Positions 1-11,426 of a stretch of 64,000 nucleotides of DNA are shown piece by piece. Origin of the DNA: Podaxis mareebaensis. Lineage: Eukaryota; Basidiomycota; Agaricomycetes; Agaricales; Agaricaceae. The stretch lies in assembly GCA_018524725.1 (NCBI GenBank), contig JAEUWP010000506.1, positions 1-64,000 on the forward strand, in the 5' to 3' direction. Position 1 is the first letter of the stretch. The number at the start of each line of letters is the position of its first letter. The notes beneath the pieces are model-generated. The model worked only from the letters and a program-made list of their open reading frames with translations. It made no database searches and was not told the DNA's origin. The position numbers and the translations under genes are program-made.

Positions 1-445
1 ATTTAGTAAATATACCAATAAATATTTATTGAGGACTAAATCATGTTCGTGCCAACGGCACGGGTACATAAACTCGTCTCATTAGGTGGAACACTATAAC
101 ATCAGTTTGCGTGAGTTAGTGATGGGGAGGTGGTGTAAATAAAGCCAAAGAGAATGCTCGACAGAGCGGATCTCGGTATTCCTGCTAAGGCCTAGCGTAG
201 TTTACAACAGTTGCTCGCTGCAAGAAATAGCTCGAACCTAATAAACGCCGAGTCGCCACTGGCAGTTTTGTGGCATTTCTAGCTGTCAGATTCAGATTTT
301 CCCGTTACAGCGGATCACAACCAGACATTACATCCCTGCACTCCAAACCTAGAATGAACGCAGATCGCGCCATCGTAGCCCCTGTCCTTCATGAGACTGT
401 CGTATAAAAGCTAATACCTAGTCGAGGGAGCCCAACCGAATCCCG

Positions 446-1176
446 ATGTCGACCTACATTCCAGAATATGTGAGTATGCCACTCAAAACTCGCTATGGCC
501 ACTCACGCGCTCTGTAAAAGGCAATCATGCTACCACCACCTTGTCCTGTTCATGCTCATACGTCCACCATGGGACCCACCGACACCGAGCCTAATGTATG
601 AGCTTTTACCAACATTCTGCCCGGCCTATGGTACCAACATTTTTTTTACAGCCCTCCCCTCCTACTGCTCCCCGAATAGGCACAAAGCCTCTTCCATCTT
701 CAGACAGCACTACTTCCATGCCTACTGTACTCTTCGAGGATTACCTTTTCCCTATAAATATTCTGTCACATCTCACTCCAGAACAACAAGAGAAGCTACG
801 GGCCATCACACTCACTTCGCCAATCCATATCCATACGCCCGTCGCTCACATAGGCGTATTCTATGGTAACTTTGCTGGGCAGAGGCTCAATGCATTAGAC
901 TTGCTCGTACACCTGCAGTCCATTGCCGAGAAGCCTGTGAGCTTCCTCTCAACTTATTCTCGGTTGTCCCAGGCTATGAAGACTGAAGTCGAGATGGCAT
1001 TCGCTCGTCGTAATGGGGAGTCACCAAACACTTTCATATCTTGGGAGAGGTTTGTAACTGGACAGGATTCGAATTGCGGTCCCGTTGGGTACGATCTATT
1101 GCTGGGAAACGGTGTCATCTGGGGAGTTGATGTATGTCCCCATGGGGAGTCATATAGCGTCGTACACGTTGCTTGA
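446..1176 (+). CDS. Small three-exon gene of unknown family, paralogue of 16606-17332
   Basis: I do not recognise the family. My model is exons 446-469, 521-595 and 652-1176, about 207 aa, with introns of 51 and 56 nt (GTGAGT..AAAAG and GTATGA..TTTACAG). The model rests on comparison with the minus-strand gene at 16606-17332, which has the same three-exon layout: a tiny first exon (MSTYIPEY here, MVLVYVPHH there), a Pro-rich second exon with CPVH, and a third exon opening with PP.APRIGT. The third exon shares SPIHIHTPVAHIG, W.RFV.G and a C-terminal DLLLGNGVIWG.D block with the paralogue. There is no signal peptide, membrane segment or known catalytic motif, so it is probably a soluble protein. 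It ends with TGA, so TGA is a real stop in this genome. A shorter start at 598 is possible, but that ATG lies inside the second intron of my model. Exon structure is inferred; the homology between the two genes is directly visible. Confidence 0.7.
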
Positions 1177-2944
1177 GGTAATCCTTCCCATTTCTTATCA
1201 AACTTGTTTCTATCAACACTACGCGAGTTGGACATATATTTACTTCGCTCTTGATTTATATGATATCTACCAGGACGAGACACTCCTCATGTAGTACACA
1301 CGGCTGCTATGGTTCATCGGGCGGCTGAGGGAGAACAGAAGAGACTAAGGCGCTAAATCGTTACCATCAGTAAACTCATTCTCTTGTCCATGTCGGGCAA
1401 TGATCCCTTTTGTATTAAATTTTGAGTTAGGATATTTGTTGTCGGTTATATCTGCCTATTACACTACCATAATCCAGAGAAGAGTCCAATATATACATTA
1501 CACCATGTAGGAGTACAAATAAAAGACAAGTAATACTACAATTCCACGGGATTGGCGGAAGCTGATGACAGGGGTGACGAAGAATGAGGTGGGTGCCGAA
1601 AGTAAAAAAGCCAAGTCCCGACGTTGAGGCGGCAAATGAGCTCTTAAATATTGACAATCCTTGCATATAAAAAGGTGTGAGCTGCGATCCGGGCTTGGCT
1701 TAATTGCCATGGCTTTGTATGACCGCGAACTAAGTCAACTCTTTAGAGCTGGCTGCTGGTTATTCGGTACTGATCGCTACATCTCTAGGAGGGCTGTACG
1801 TTTCACGGGGGCAGTGAGGCACGTAGTATAATCCTTAGATTCCTGCCAAAGCTTTTTGGACAGTGATCCCGGCGAGATTCTGTATAAGACGACACTACGA
1901 CCCGAGTCCCACTTAGAAAAGTATCTTTGGAAGTAGGGGCGATTCGCAAGGGGCAACATACTGTGCCTGACGGAGTCACAATACTTACAACCCGCCAACG
2001 AGCTTGGGCCTCAGACGTTAAAGGGAACACTTTAGCATGCCTCTATTTTCTCATAGGAAGCCCCTACAGGCGCTATAGTAAGTGCGCAATTCGTAAATTG
2101 ATAACTTTGTTACAGCAATGTGACTCGACTCTGTGGTGCCGACGAGGCGCTTCACATGCTTTTTGGCAGTTCGATTTGACTGGGCAAGGGCTAGAGCTTT
2201 TACTTGGGTGCCGTTAAGCTCGCAGTGATGGATGAGCGTTGAGCCCTAAGCTTCATCCTCTTTGTGCCGGGGTGCCATCAAACGGAATTTGTCGGCGCCC
2301 AGCGTCCAGCAGAGTGAGGGTGGCAGTACCGTCTCTCTTTGTTTTCCCCTCCGACTAAGCACTATGACACTGGCCACATATGTGTCTGCTTTCTCTACGA
2401 CCCCCCCTTCCATCTTTCATTGTTTTTGTAGTTGGTTCCCTATATATTGGTTTCCAACCGTTCGCATACATTTGTTGGTGAGCCCAGTCCTAAGAGCATA
2501 GGTCTACAAATCCACAGAGTGAGTTTCCGCCCATTCAGCGGCCCCTCATTCTGTGATCCGGGACGCTAATGCGAACCCCCAGCCCAACCTCTCTGTACCT
2601 TCTCAGATTCTCAGAGTGCCCCCCAGATGAAGCTGGAATACCCTATTGCATGATGAGCCTGCCGTACGCGGAAAGAATGTCAGCCAATGACAGTATTTCT
2701 AATCACAAGGCTAACCGTGGCATTTACATTACTGAAGGCTGACATGACGATTCCTGAGGAATAACGGGTGCAGAGTATAGATCGTATATTTTTCCATCCA
2801 ACGTCAGTCAAACTGCCCAAGTAGGATATGGGCTCCTATTCTGGATTATGAGGATGATCCAGTTGGCGTTAAGGGGAAGTTGTTTGGTAGTATTTGTGTA
2901 GTGGGTGTGTATGATGTAGGGGGTGTTTTGGTTGAGCGCAACCA
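1177..2944. other. Intergenic stretch with no supported gene
   Basis: Only short random ORFs on both strands (the longest, 1927-2217, is 96 codons with no recognisable motif). I see no splice-compatible chain of exons, no tRNA and no repeat. The 2,700-2,944 end presumably holds the promoter of the gene starting at 2945. Confidence 0.5.
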
Positions 2945-5900
2945 ATGCACGATGCAGAGGTCATTGAAATATCCTCACACTCTTCCTCCTCGCCGCTCTC
3001 GGATACAATGGCCCTCACATCCCTCAGGGTAGCATGCACAAGAATCCCAAAAGAGAAAGGGAAGATGAAAGACATTGAGGTCATCGAGCTCACTGACAAC
3101 GACGACGACTCGGACATCGACATTCTTGAATACACTCCCAGGAAGAGACGAAGGATCATAGATCTCGACGTGGATTCAGAATCAGATGCCGTGTCTCAAC
3201 CAGGTCCTTCGCGTGTACAGGGCGTACCTACGAATCAAGTCAGGAACACACGCTCTTTGGGCATTGTCCCACCTGAGAACTTGGTAGCGGCACCGACGAC
3301 ACCAGGCGGGATGACTCGCGTCGTGAATGGGAAAGGGAAGGGAAAGGAAAAGGAGGAGCAGGATCTTCCTCGTAAGAGGGCAAACACCAACGAACAAATC
3401 TCTGTTCCAGGTCCTTCTACACTTGATTCACCTGCCCAAGTAGATGCTATGCTTCTCTCCCCGTTGGACTCACCAGGTCCACACATACGTCTACCAGCTG
3501 CAGAGTCACCTCCACCTGTACCAATGTCACCACCTTCCCGTCCTCAGGAATCACCAGAGGAAACCATGTCCCGCTACGTCGCCCAGGTCCTCGAAATCGT
3601 TCCCGACGTTGACCCAGAACATTGTGCTGCTCTCGTCGCGGACCATTTCCAAGCAGCAAAAGATACAACCGTCGAGCGAGTGTTACACGTCCTGTTCGAA
3701 GACCCCTCTTATCCTCGTGTTCAAAGCGTTCGGGGGAAGGATAAAGGGAAGAAGAGGGCTACTGACTCGGACGAAGGTGAGACGAACGGGAATGGGAAAT
3801 CAAGAAAAAGGGTGAAGTTGGGTGCAAAGGGAAAGGAGCGGGATAAAAAAGAGGAAGAAGACGAGCTTTGGTTAAAAGTCGACAAACCATTCACAGGCGG
3901 AAGAGACTATCACGAACTTGCACTGGTACCACCCCCACCTCTCCTCTCCACGCATACCCATTTTTTAATTTTGATATTCGACAGAACCGACTCCAACAAG
4001 ATTACCCGTACACACCGAAATTCTACCTCCGCGACCAACTCGTAGCACACAAAGGCTTCTACGCACCTGCGTTCTTCTCCCTCCGTCGACTTGAACAACA
4101 GATCAGAGATCGCACGAATCTGTTGCAGGGGTATCCTTATGAGCGGCGTAAGACGCCCTACAAACCGTCACGCACCAAGGGTAAGCAACGAGCGTTGGAG
4201 GACCGGGAGTTCGAGCGTGAACTAGCATGGGTGAGGAGGAAGGTTGCCGCTGAGGAGGGGAAACAAGTCGGAGAGAAGATAGAGAAGGAAGCTGATGAGC
4301 AGGAAGCTGACACGGAAGAAGAAGGTCTTCAGAGTGAAAGTGAACCAGAAGAAGGACCAGAAGAAGAATCAGACGGCGAGGATGAAGAAAACGGCATCGA
4401 ATGCGGTTGCTGCTTCTCCAAGTTCCGTTTCGTACGTCTTGTCTTTTTCTCAATCCCCGATTTTGCCATGTACATCTCCTATCTAGGAAAAAATGATCCA
4501 ATGCCCCGACGCTCACCTTTTCTGCTGCTCCTGCCTCCGTGCCTATGCGTCCACTCTCCTAGGCACGCACAACCCAAACATAACCTGCATGTCCCAATCC
4601 ACTTGCACCCACCCCTTCCCCTCATCCCAACTCCAACGTGTCCTCCCCCGAAAGACCTACGCCCTCTACGAACGTCTCGTTCAAGCTAAAGAAATCGCAG
4701 CCGCCAATCTCGAAGGACTCGAAGAGTGCCCCTTTTGCGAATGGAAAGCGGTATTCGACGTGGCCTTTGAAGGTGAGAAGCTGTTTAGGTGTGGTGGATG
4801 TGGGAGTGTGAGTTGTCGAAAGTGTAAAAAGGTTGATCATTTGCCAAAGAGGTGTGAGGAGGTTGAGGAGGATCGAAAGTTGGATGCGAGGCATCAGGTT
4901 GAAGAGGCTATGAGTGAGTGGTATTTTATTTTGTTATTTTGGCCTGTTGATCCATATCACTGGTGGCTTTTAGCTCAAGCTTTGATGAGGAATTGTCCGA
5001 AATGTAACAAAGGTACAGTACGCTTTTGGTTTTTATCCTGAGATCTCCGTTCGGCTGACGCCAAGTCAATCCTTTCCTGGACTTTTAATAGCGTTTATTA
5101 AAGAATCCGGTGTACGTACACCATCTCCACATCTGAAATCTCGCCCCGCATTTCTATTCTAATCACATCCCCGATGCTAACGTTTTTGAATTTATCCAGT
5201 GTAACAAGATGATGTGCCCGAACTGCCATACAATGTCGTGTTACATCTGTCGCAAAGTCATCACCGGCTACGAACACTTTAATCAACAACCCGGTCGTCC
5301 AACGACCAGCGCGGGAGGGGGAAAATGTGTCCTTTGGGATAAAGACCTGGACGCGATGCACGCAAACGAGGTAAATCCCCTTCCACTATCCACCGAAGTC
5401 CCAGATGTGCAATAACCTCACCCCTCTCAATCCGTTCATACAGGTCAAAAAGGCCGCAGACAAAGCAATCGCCCAAGTCCAACTCTTACATCCAGACGTC
5501 TCCATCTCCGATCTCAAAGTCCAAGTCGACGCGCCGAAACCGGAAGCATCTCGAGGAGGTGTACCTCCACCACGTAGACCTCATCCACCACCGCCTCATC
5601 TTCACCATCAACTTCCACAACGCAGGCATAATCATCAACGTCCTGTTGCCGGCAGGATTGATCTTGGTTTCAACTTTAACTTTGGTGTGGATGTGGAGCC
5701 TGTGCGGGTTGCACCTGTACCTGGCCCAGGTATAGCCCCTGGGCCGGGGTGGGGTGGCTTGGAGGCGGGAGCGAGAGGGGTTCATGAGGCTGGGGGTCGT
5801 GGTCGCGGTCGCGGTGGACGTGGGCGTGGTGCTGGTGTAAATGTCGGTGGCGGCGGTCGTGATGGTGCTGCTGCTGGTGGCCGCGGCCGTGGTGGCAGGA

Positions 5901-6652
5901 GAGATATCCGAGTATTATATCCTCCTCCACGTGTACCTCCTGTGGTAGCTGTGCAAAATCTTCAAGAAGCTCCTAATTTTCAACAACCACAACCACGGCT
6001 ATGGTACCACCCGAATCCGCACCAACACCCACAACCACACGAGCCCCCGCCACCTCCGTATCATGAAGCTGTAGCCCAGGCGATGAGAGGACAATATCAG
6101 CCTGCTGGAGGTGGAGTTGAGGTTGGTGGGAGGATGCTGAGAGCTAGACCGGGGCGTGGGATAGGTCCAGGGGAACCGGAGGGAGTAGGAAGGGGCGGCC
6201 GACCGGCAGGATTGGAAAGGGTGGTACCTGTAGCGGTGGCGGGGCCTGCGTATCCGCGACTACAACCACGGGACGACGAGCGGGAGATGCGGGAAGAAGC
6301 TGTAGTGCGGGGAAGAGAAATGGAACGAGTGAGAGAAAGGGAGAGAGCGATGCGGTTGAGGATGTTGCGCCAGCAAGAGCAGCAGGACCGCCAGGATGCA
6401 CAGCAACGTCGAGTTGAGCGGTATCCCCCTGCAGCGCTGGAACGCCATCTACCGCCACTTCCACGCCCGCAAGAGCAACTCGACCGGATCATGGCGTTGC
6501 TAGACCAGATGCAGGAGCAAACGCAGGGGCTGCTGGACGGCGTGCCGCATAGACAGGTGCAAGCTGGGCCAGCACGGTTAGAACAAGTGGCGCAGCAGCA
6601 GCATCAGGAACGGTATGAAGAGGGGCGGGCGGGAAGGAAGCGGAGGAGGTAG
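2945..6652 (+). CDS. RNF216/TRIAD3-like RBR E3 ubiquitin ligase with SIMs, CUE-like domain and RGG tail
   Basis: Seven exons: 2945-3925, 3985-4431, 4487-4913, 4974-5012, 5092-5111, 5200-5370 and 5444-6652; about 1097 aa; introns 55-88 nt. RBR ligases take ubiquitin from an E2 onto a RING2 cysteine before passing it to substrate. Residues 4-8 (EVIEI) and about 42-46 (EVIEL, followed by acidic residues) look like SUMO-interacting motifs. KRRR is a likely nuclear signal. About 205-250 resembles a CUE ubiquitin-binding domain. RING1 opens with ECGCC near residue 470 and continues across intron 2 into QCPDAHLFCCSC; the IBR holds CPFCEW and CRKCKK; RING2 runs CPKCNKG..FIKESGCNKMMC, with the expected catalytic Cys at about 639 (the C of SGC, by analogy with RNF216). 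The post-RING ICRKVITGYEHF stretch matches RNF216. After the ligase core comes a basidiomycete-specific tail: an RGG/RG-rich segment (about 805-850), then a Gln/Arg-rich coiled-coil-like end. The start is the first ATG upstream of the SIM. Confidence 0.92.
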
Positions 6653-6919
6653 CTTAGGGTGACTTTTAAGAGGGAATGTCCTCAATAAGCTAAAGCAGCG
6701 TTGGGAAGGGGCTTGAAGCATATATTGGTTTTCTCTTGGTTTGATATTTTCCGTCGTATTCTGTTGTACAACGAAGATATTCGTATTTGAAGTTGCATAT
6801 TTTACAGAGGTATAAACCTGGAGAGCGACGAGAAGTCTTGCAAACGAAGAAAACGATGGCGTATAGACGTAACGGGAGATACATAGAAGACGAACAAAGA
6901 AACTAACCCGGCGAACATT

Positions 6920-8851
6920 CTAGACCGGACCCAGAAATAAAGTGTAACCCTCTCGATCTGGACTAACCTCAAGCCCACGAAATATGAGCTGCGTCCCAAG
7001 ATAATCACAGCGCATAATGCCCTCTTCAATCCAATCCTCCGAGTAGCTAGGGCGCCCCCAACCGATAATATTTGGAAACGGGGGCCACGCCCTCGCCTCT
7101 TCAAGGAGTTTCTGCCTCAAATGATACGCCGCGCCGATCACCCTCTTTCGTTCAATCGTATACAGCTCATACTCCTCTTTGTGGATATACAGTTGAAAGT
7201 TCTTGTATATTCCCCGAAATACGTCCTTCAGCGTCACGTAGCCATTTCCCTCCGAAGTTCCAGTGATACGTATCGGCCAAGGCAAAGTACGCATCTCCAC
7301 TTGCTCATCGCCATGTCCAGTACTGTACATGTGTCGTTCTCTATTTTTGCTCCGAGCGGGATCCGGATCGCCTTGACACCGCGCTAGAGGGAAGTCACCA
7401 AGAGCGTTGATAAACATATGGCGTACGGGGGGATTAGTAGCATATTCGTCGAAGAAATCGGGGTACTTTATGGTTCTCTGGTTTGACAGGATTTCTTCGG
7501 GCCTGTGTCCCCAGTAGAGTTGCGTCGTGGGAGAGAGGCTGACATCCCAGTGAATAATATATCTGTCAAAGGGGTTATGTTGGAGTACGACGTGGAGAGT
7601 TACGCTGGGTGGGTAGCATTGGCAGGTGGAGACGGTGGATGGCGGGCGTGGGATGGATTGGACAACTTGAGGAGGGGGTACTTGGATGTCGCCTGGGTCG
7701 ACGTGGTCGTTCGCTGGGGGAGAAATGGTTGATGCTACGACTGTCTCAGTCGTCGAGAAAACCTCTCGTAACCTAGACGTCGTGGCAACAGTCCCAACTG
7801 AACTTGGATCGGAGACTCGCCGTACTCCATTGGTCTGGGCTCGCGGGTGCTCCTGCTTTTGGGGCTGTGGTTCAATTTCGGATCGCCGTACACCATTCTT
7901 CGATTCTTTTGGCATCTTTGCGGTTACCTTTTTAGCGGCTGCTGATGCGATATGTGATGGGTTAGGCTTTATTTGTCAAATAAAAGGAGCCGACCTACGG
8001 AAATGTTTCATCAGCCACCTTCCCACCCTACCCACACCTCTCCCCCCTTCACATCCCCGCTGATCATTCGATTTCTTAGGTTCTTGGTTCTGTTGCTGAG
8101 CACCGGGCTCATCTTGGGGTCGCGAAGGACCCGACGTGGTAGGTTGTGCATTTGTTGGCCCGCAGTGGGCGCAAGGTAGGTGGTTACCGGATGAAGGCCC
8201 AACGTGAGTAAGCGTAGAGTGAGTCACACCACATCGACAGGAAGGTAACCTGTTCCGGTGAGTGCATCTGTGTCCATGGCCGTGAAGCGTTTGGTCGGGT
8301 AGTTGAGGTTGGCAGTCGTTTGTGCAGCATGAGTGTAAGCATGGTGGGTGACCAAAAGGATGATGGATTCCAGGGAAACATTGATGGCTATTTAATGCCA
8401 GAGCGGCCTGGATTATCGAATCGCGTAGCGAGCTGCTGGCGGGATACAGATCGTCTTCCCAGTGTGCAGGACGCCTCGGAGGCTGCCTTCTTCGATGTCG
8501 TCCGTCGGCGCCGAAATCATTAATGTTCGGAACAAAAGCACGAGGTGCCTCGAAAAACCCGGCACTTGATCTCTGAGAAAAATCAGCAGGAAGACTATGT
8601 CGATCCTCATTCGTGCTTGCATGGCTACAGGCGAAGTGGCTTCGAGGATACCCATCAGTGGCCTGAGTCTGTGCGAACAGCGGTGCTGGCCCTTGGAACA
8701 AGCCGGGAGGTGGCGCTTGTAAGTATGGAGCAGGCGCCGGTGCGAAAGCAGGGTCCATCGGCTGCTGGCGAAATCCGGAGGGCCTGACGGGACTATGCCC
8801 CAAGCTGTCATTCCATTGCTGCTCATAAGTGTTAATAGCGGGCCAAGTCAT
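6920..8851 (-). CDS. His/Cys-rich protein with C-terminal DUF6699-like domain
   Basis: My model joins two open frames by one 51-nt intron (7942-7998; GTAGGT donor, CATCAG acceptor, CCTAACC branch). Exons are 7999-8851 and 6920-7941, about 624 aa. I chose the Met at 8851 (MTWPAINTYEQQW); the frame stays open to 8959, so an upstream start or exon is possible. The first half is Pro/Gln-rich, then unusually rich in His and Cys (GHPPCLHSCC, HGHGHRCTHR, SCRCG, LPCAHCG), possibly metal-binding. The second half has the layout I associate with DUF6699, a family common in Agaricomycetes: IIHWDVSLSP, then PWPIRITG, VTLKDVFRGIYKNFQ and a terminal LIFRGLE. Function is unknown. A GTTAGT donor just after FRGLE could add a short terminal exon in place of the last 15 residues. 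That the two frames form one gene is inference from phase-compatible splice sites. Confidence 0.68.
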
Positions 8852-8959
8852 CCCGTGGGTAGTTTGAAGTGATGACGGTAAGAAGCAAGGTATAAAGGAA
8901 ATGCTTACACCACGAGTCCCTCCGACCCGCTCATGAACATTGTGTTCAACCCCGATCAC

Positions 8960-9554
8960 AATTTCCTCAGTACTGCCTCAAGTTTGCCGATTACGGTGGC
9001 CAATCGTCGGATCTTTGGCCAGTTGATACGCAGTTGATATGGCTTCTATCAGATTGGCGCCCAGTAATCAGTGGTCTCATCCTAGTATCTGTAACAAGTA
9101 ACATAAACCCATCGATCAAGCCCTGGCGAATCAACAGAGGAGATGAAGTGGGGCGAGGCGCCAGCTACTCTACCCTCCTCGTGAGGCGAGTCACTCCGAC
9201 CTTCTGTCTTCCCGATAAACTTGTGCCTTAATCTTTCTAAGAAGTGGTTACATAGGAAGTGTTACCAGTCCCTGTGAGAACAACTCCTCAACCTTGGATC
9301 CAGGACTACAGTGGGTACCGCTATTCTTTTGACCCCACAAGGCATCCCCCTTCCCGCCTTGGTGGTTAGCAGCTCACGTCACGTGACCACACACGACCTC
9401 GCTCTAGTTTTGCTAGGATGGTCCTTGGGAAAAGCATTCAGTATTGTAGCTCCGCAGGCGTCGTTATGTAACAGTGCTTTCCTGGGTGCGTTGCGAGTCA
9501 TGTTCCGTGAAGATTATAGTACTAGAGACATTACATTCTTTGTAGTTCGGATGG
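8960..9554. other. Intergenic stretch, nothing supported
   Basis: No exon chain or repeat seen. A 107-codon plus-strand ORF at 9311-9634 has no motif and runs into the antisense of the lectin last exon, so I do not call it. Confidence 0.4.
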
Positions 9555-10103
9555 CTACTCAGTATCGAACATCCACTCCTGCGCGACATCCCCGTGGATG
9601 CGATTATCGACGACAGCCCTGGAACCACGGCTGAAGTCTCCATTTTCTGCAGTAATGCAAACCTTCGGATCGTACGGCATCAATGTCTGGTAGTTGTACG
9701 CCCACAGTTGGTTAAGGCTCTCAGGAGGCTCCCTTCTCCCAGCCTGCACCAAAGCAGTCGGGGCAGTGATGTTGCCTCCACCCTCTGTGAAGAAGAGTCT
9801 AAGGAAAATAACCGATACACACAGCCTCAAGGCTTACCATAACCCGGAACCTCGAGCGCGAGTCCCGAGTTCTTATTAATCAAAAAGCCATTATCATATT
9901 TCCAAAGTTGATTGTCGTAGCCAGATGGCTTGCGGTCCCAAACAATCACTTTGGCGCCAGGCTAATGCCATAAATATATCAGAACCAGCAGGAGCTACCG
10001 CGACGGCCTGTGCACTAACCTCTTTGCTGTTGCCATAGACATCGAGGACCTTGCCAGAGGCGACACTGCGAATGAAGAAGTAGCCTTGTGGGAAATCACC
10101 CAT
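9555..10103 (-). CDS. Ricin-B-type beta-trefoil lectin-like protein, three exons
   Basis: Exons 10020-10103, 9838-9961 and 9555-9784, about 145 aa; introns of 58 and 53 nt (GTTAGT..TTAG and GTAAGC..ACAG), phases 0 and 1. The protein begins MGDFPQGYFFIRS and has SGKVLDVYG and SGLALEVPG, the repeated strand pattern of the beta-trefoil. Three QxW motifs (QLWKY, QLWAY, QEWMF) fit the (QxW)3 signature of ricin-B-type carbohydrate-binding domains. There is no enzymatic chain and no signal peptide, which fits the small cytosolic lectins known from fruiting bodies. Such lectins bind glycans and some act in defence against grazers; whether this one does is not visible here. It is transcribed like the monooxygenase at 11427-13567, and decayed relatives of both lie in the same order at 15.4-16.1 kb. 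A TATA box sits about 60 bp upstream. Confidence 0.85.
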
Positions 10104-10161
10104 TGCGTTGGAGGATATGTATGTGGGTTCTTGTTGTCTTTCCTCTCAACCTCTCCTCAGC

Positions 10162-10168
10162 ATTTATA
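10162..10168 (-). promoter_or_regulatory. TATA box of the lectin gene
   Basis: TATAAAT on the minus strand, about 59 bp before the lectin ATG at 10103, leaving room for a short leader. Confidence 0.5.
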
Positions 10169-11426
10169 GGAAACCAAGAGAGCCCCTATAGTATTTGTTC
10201 GGCTCCAATCTACATCGTGGATTTCATATGCGCCAACAAATGGCGTAGAAAATGCTGAAGAAGCTTGCGTTGACCGTGGCACTGGGGTCAGCTGATTAAT
10301 TAGATGGGGCGCAAGGTCATGCGACGTACTATCCCCGACGCGCTGTTGCCTTCTTTCCTGTTGCCGCTGGCGTTGAAGAGAATTATCTTACTTGTGTGGA
10401 CCATTCATGTTGTCAAGAGGCCCAGGAACCGAGCAGAAGCATTATAGTCGGGTGCTCAGGTACGGCTGCAACAATACGATGGACACGGCACTAGACTGCA
10501 TCGTGTTCCAAGCTTATTCAATCCATTCAATCATTTATGCCTGGGGAAAGAGATACTTGATTATCCAGCGCCGCCATTCGTTTCCGTCCAGTCTTCTGAC
10601 CTCATGCTCAAGATTCAAGATGTCATCGCTTAACCCGCCAGGACTCAAGCCACTACGGCCCTTTTTCCACCACAGTGAATGATTCAGATGGCCTCCAAGC
10701 AGGTTGGGGATGGTAAGCTGGAGGCGGGATAAACCATCCCGCCCAGCTTCCGAAGTACATACCTCTGCGAACACTGCTGGTCGAACCAGGTGAACATTAA
10801 ATAGTAATGATTCAGTCTCTCTTACTTCGGTCCCACCCACCAGACGTCCCTTCTGTAACATTGGCTGCTGGAGTCTGACCGTTGTTCTGGTTTCCAGGGG
10901 ATCTAGACTTCGAACATTGTACGTGTCATGTGTTAACCGGTGCTAGGTGTGACAGGCTATGTTAAGAACGAACGGGCACATCCAATAAGCCATGTGAAAG
11001 TAGGAGAGAGTCAAAACACTCGTCCTTCAGTTCGTTGCAGATTCATATCGCTTGGGCGATTCCTTCCAGTAGACACCTTCAGCCTGATAATATTTTGTGT
11101 CGGCCTGCCCGGATGCTAACCGTATGACGAGGACTTTATACCAACAACTCATGCAACTGACGGGGATAGATATTGCATCTTGAATACGTGTCAAGCCCAC
11201 CTCGACGAGGCTCAAATTCGGCTACAACTATCTTGTATGTCAAGATCCAATGACCTCGACAGTTTGTACTTCAAATAGGTTGGTATTACCCTACGCAATG
11301 CGTTCGTAGTATTTACTCCTACAACGCTATTATCGTTGAAGCTGATACAATTCCAGGAAGTACACCTCCCCTACACTGGACCAAACAACCCGAGGAAAGG
11401 TCTAGAGCAATTAACAAAAATCCTCT
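10169..11426. other. Intergenic stretch between lectin and monooxygenase, nothing supported
   Basis: Short motif-less ORFs only (10392-10682 +, 10535-10861 -). It contains the 3' flank of the monooxygenase and the upstream region of the lectin. No repeat or RNA gene recognised. Confidence 0.4.

Noticed and set aside
1927..2217. 96-codon plus-strand ORF
   Set aside because: No recognisable motif, no splice partners, and composition like the flanking non-coding DNA.
9311..9634. 107-codon plus-strand ORF
   Set aside because: Overlaps the lectin last exon in antisense and has no motif.
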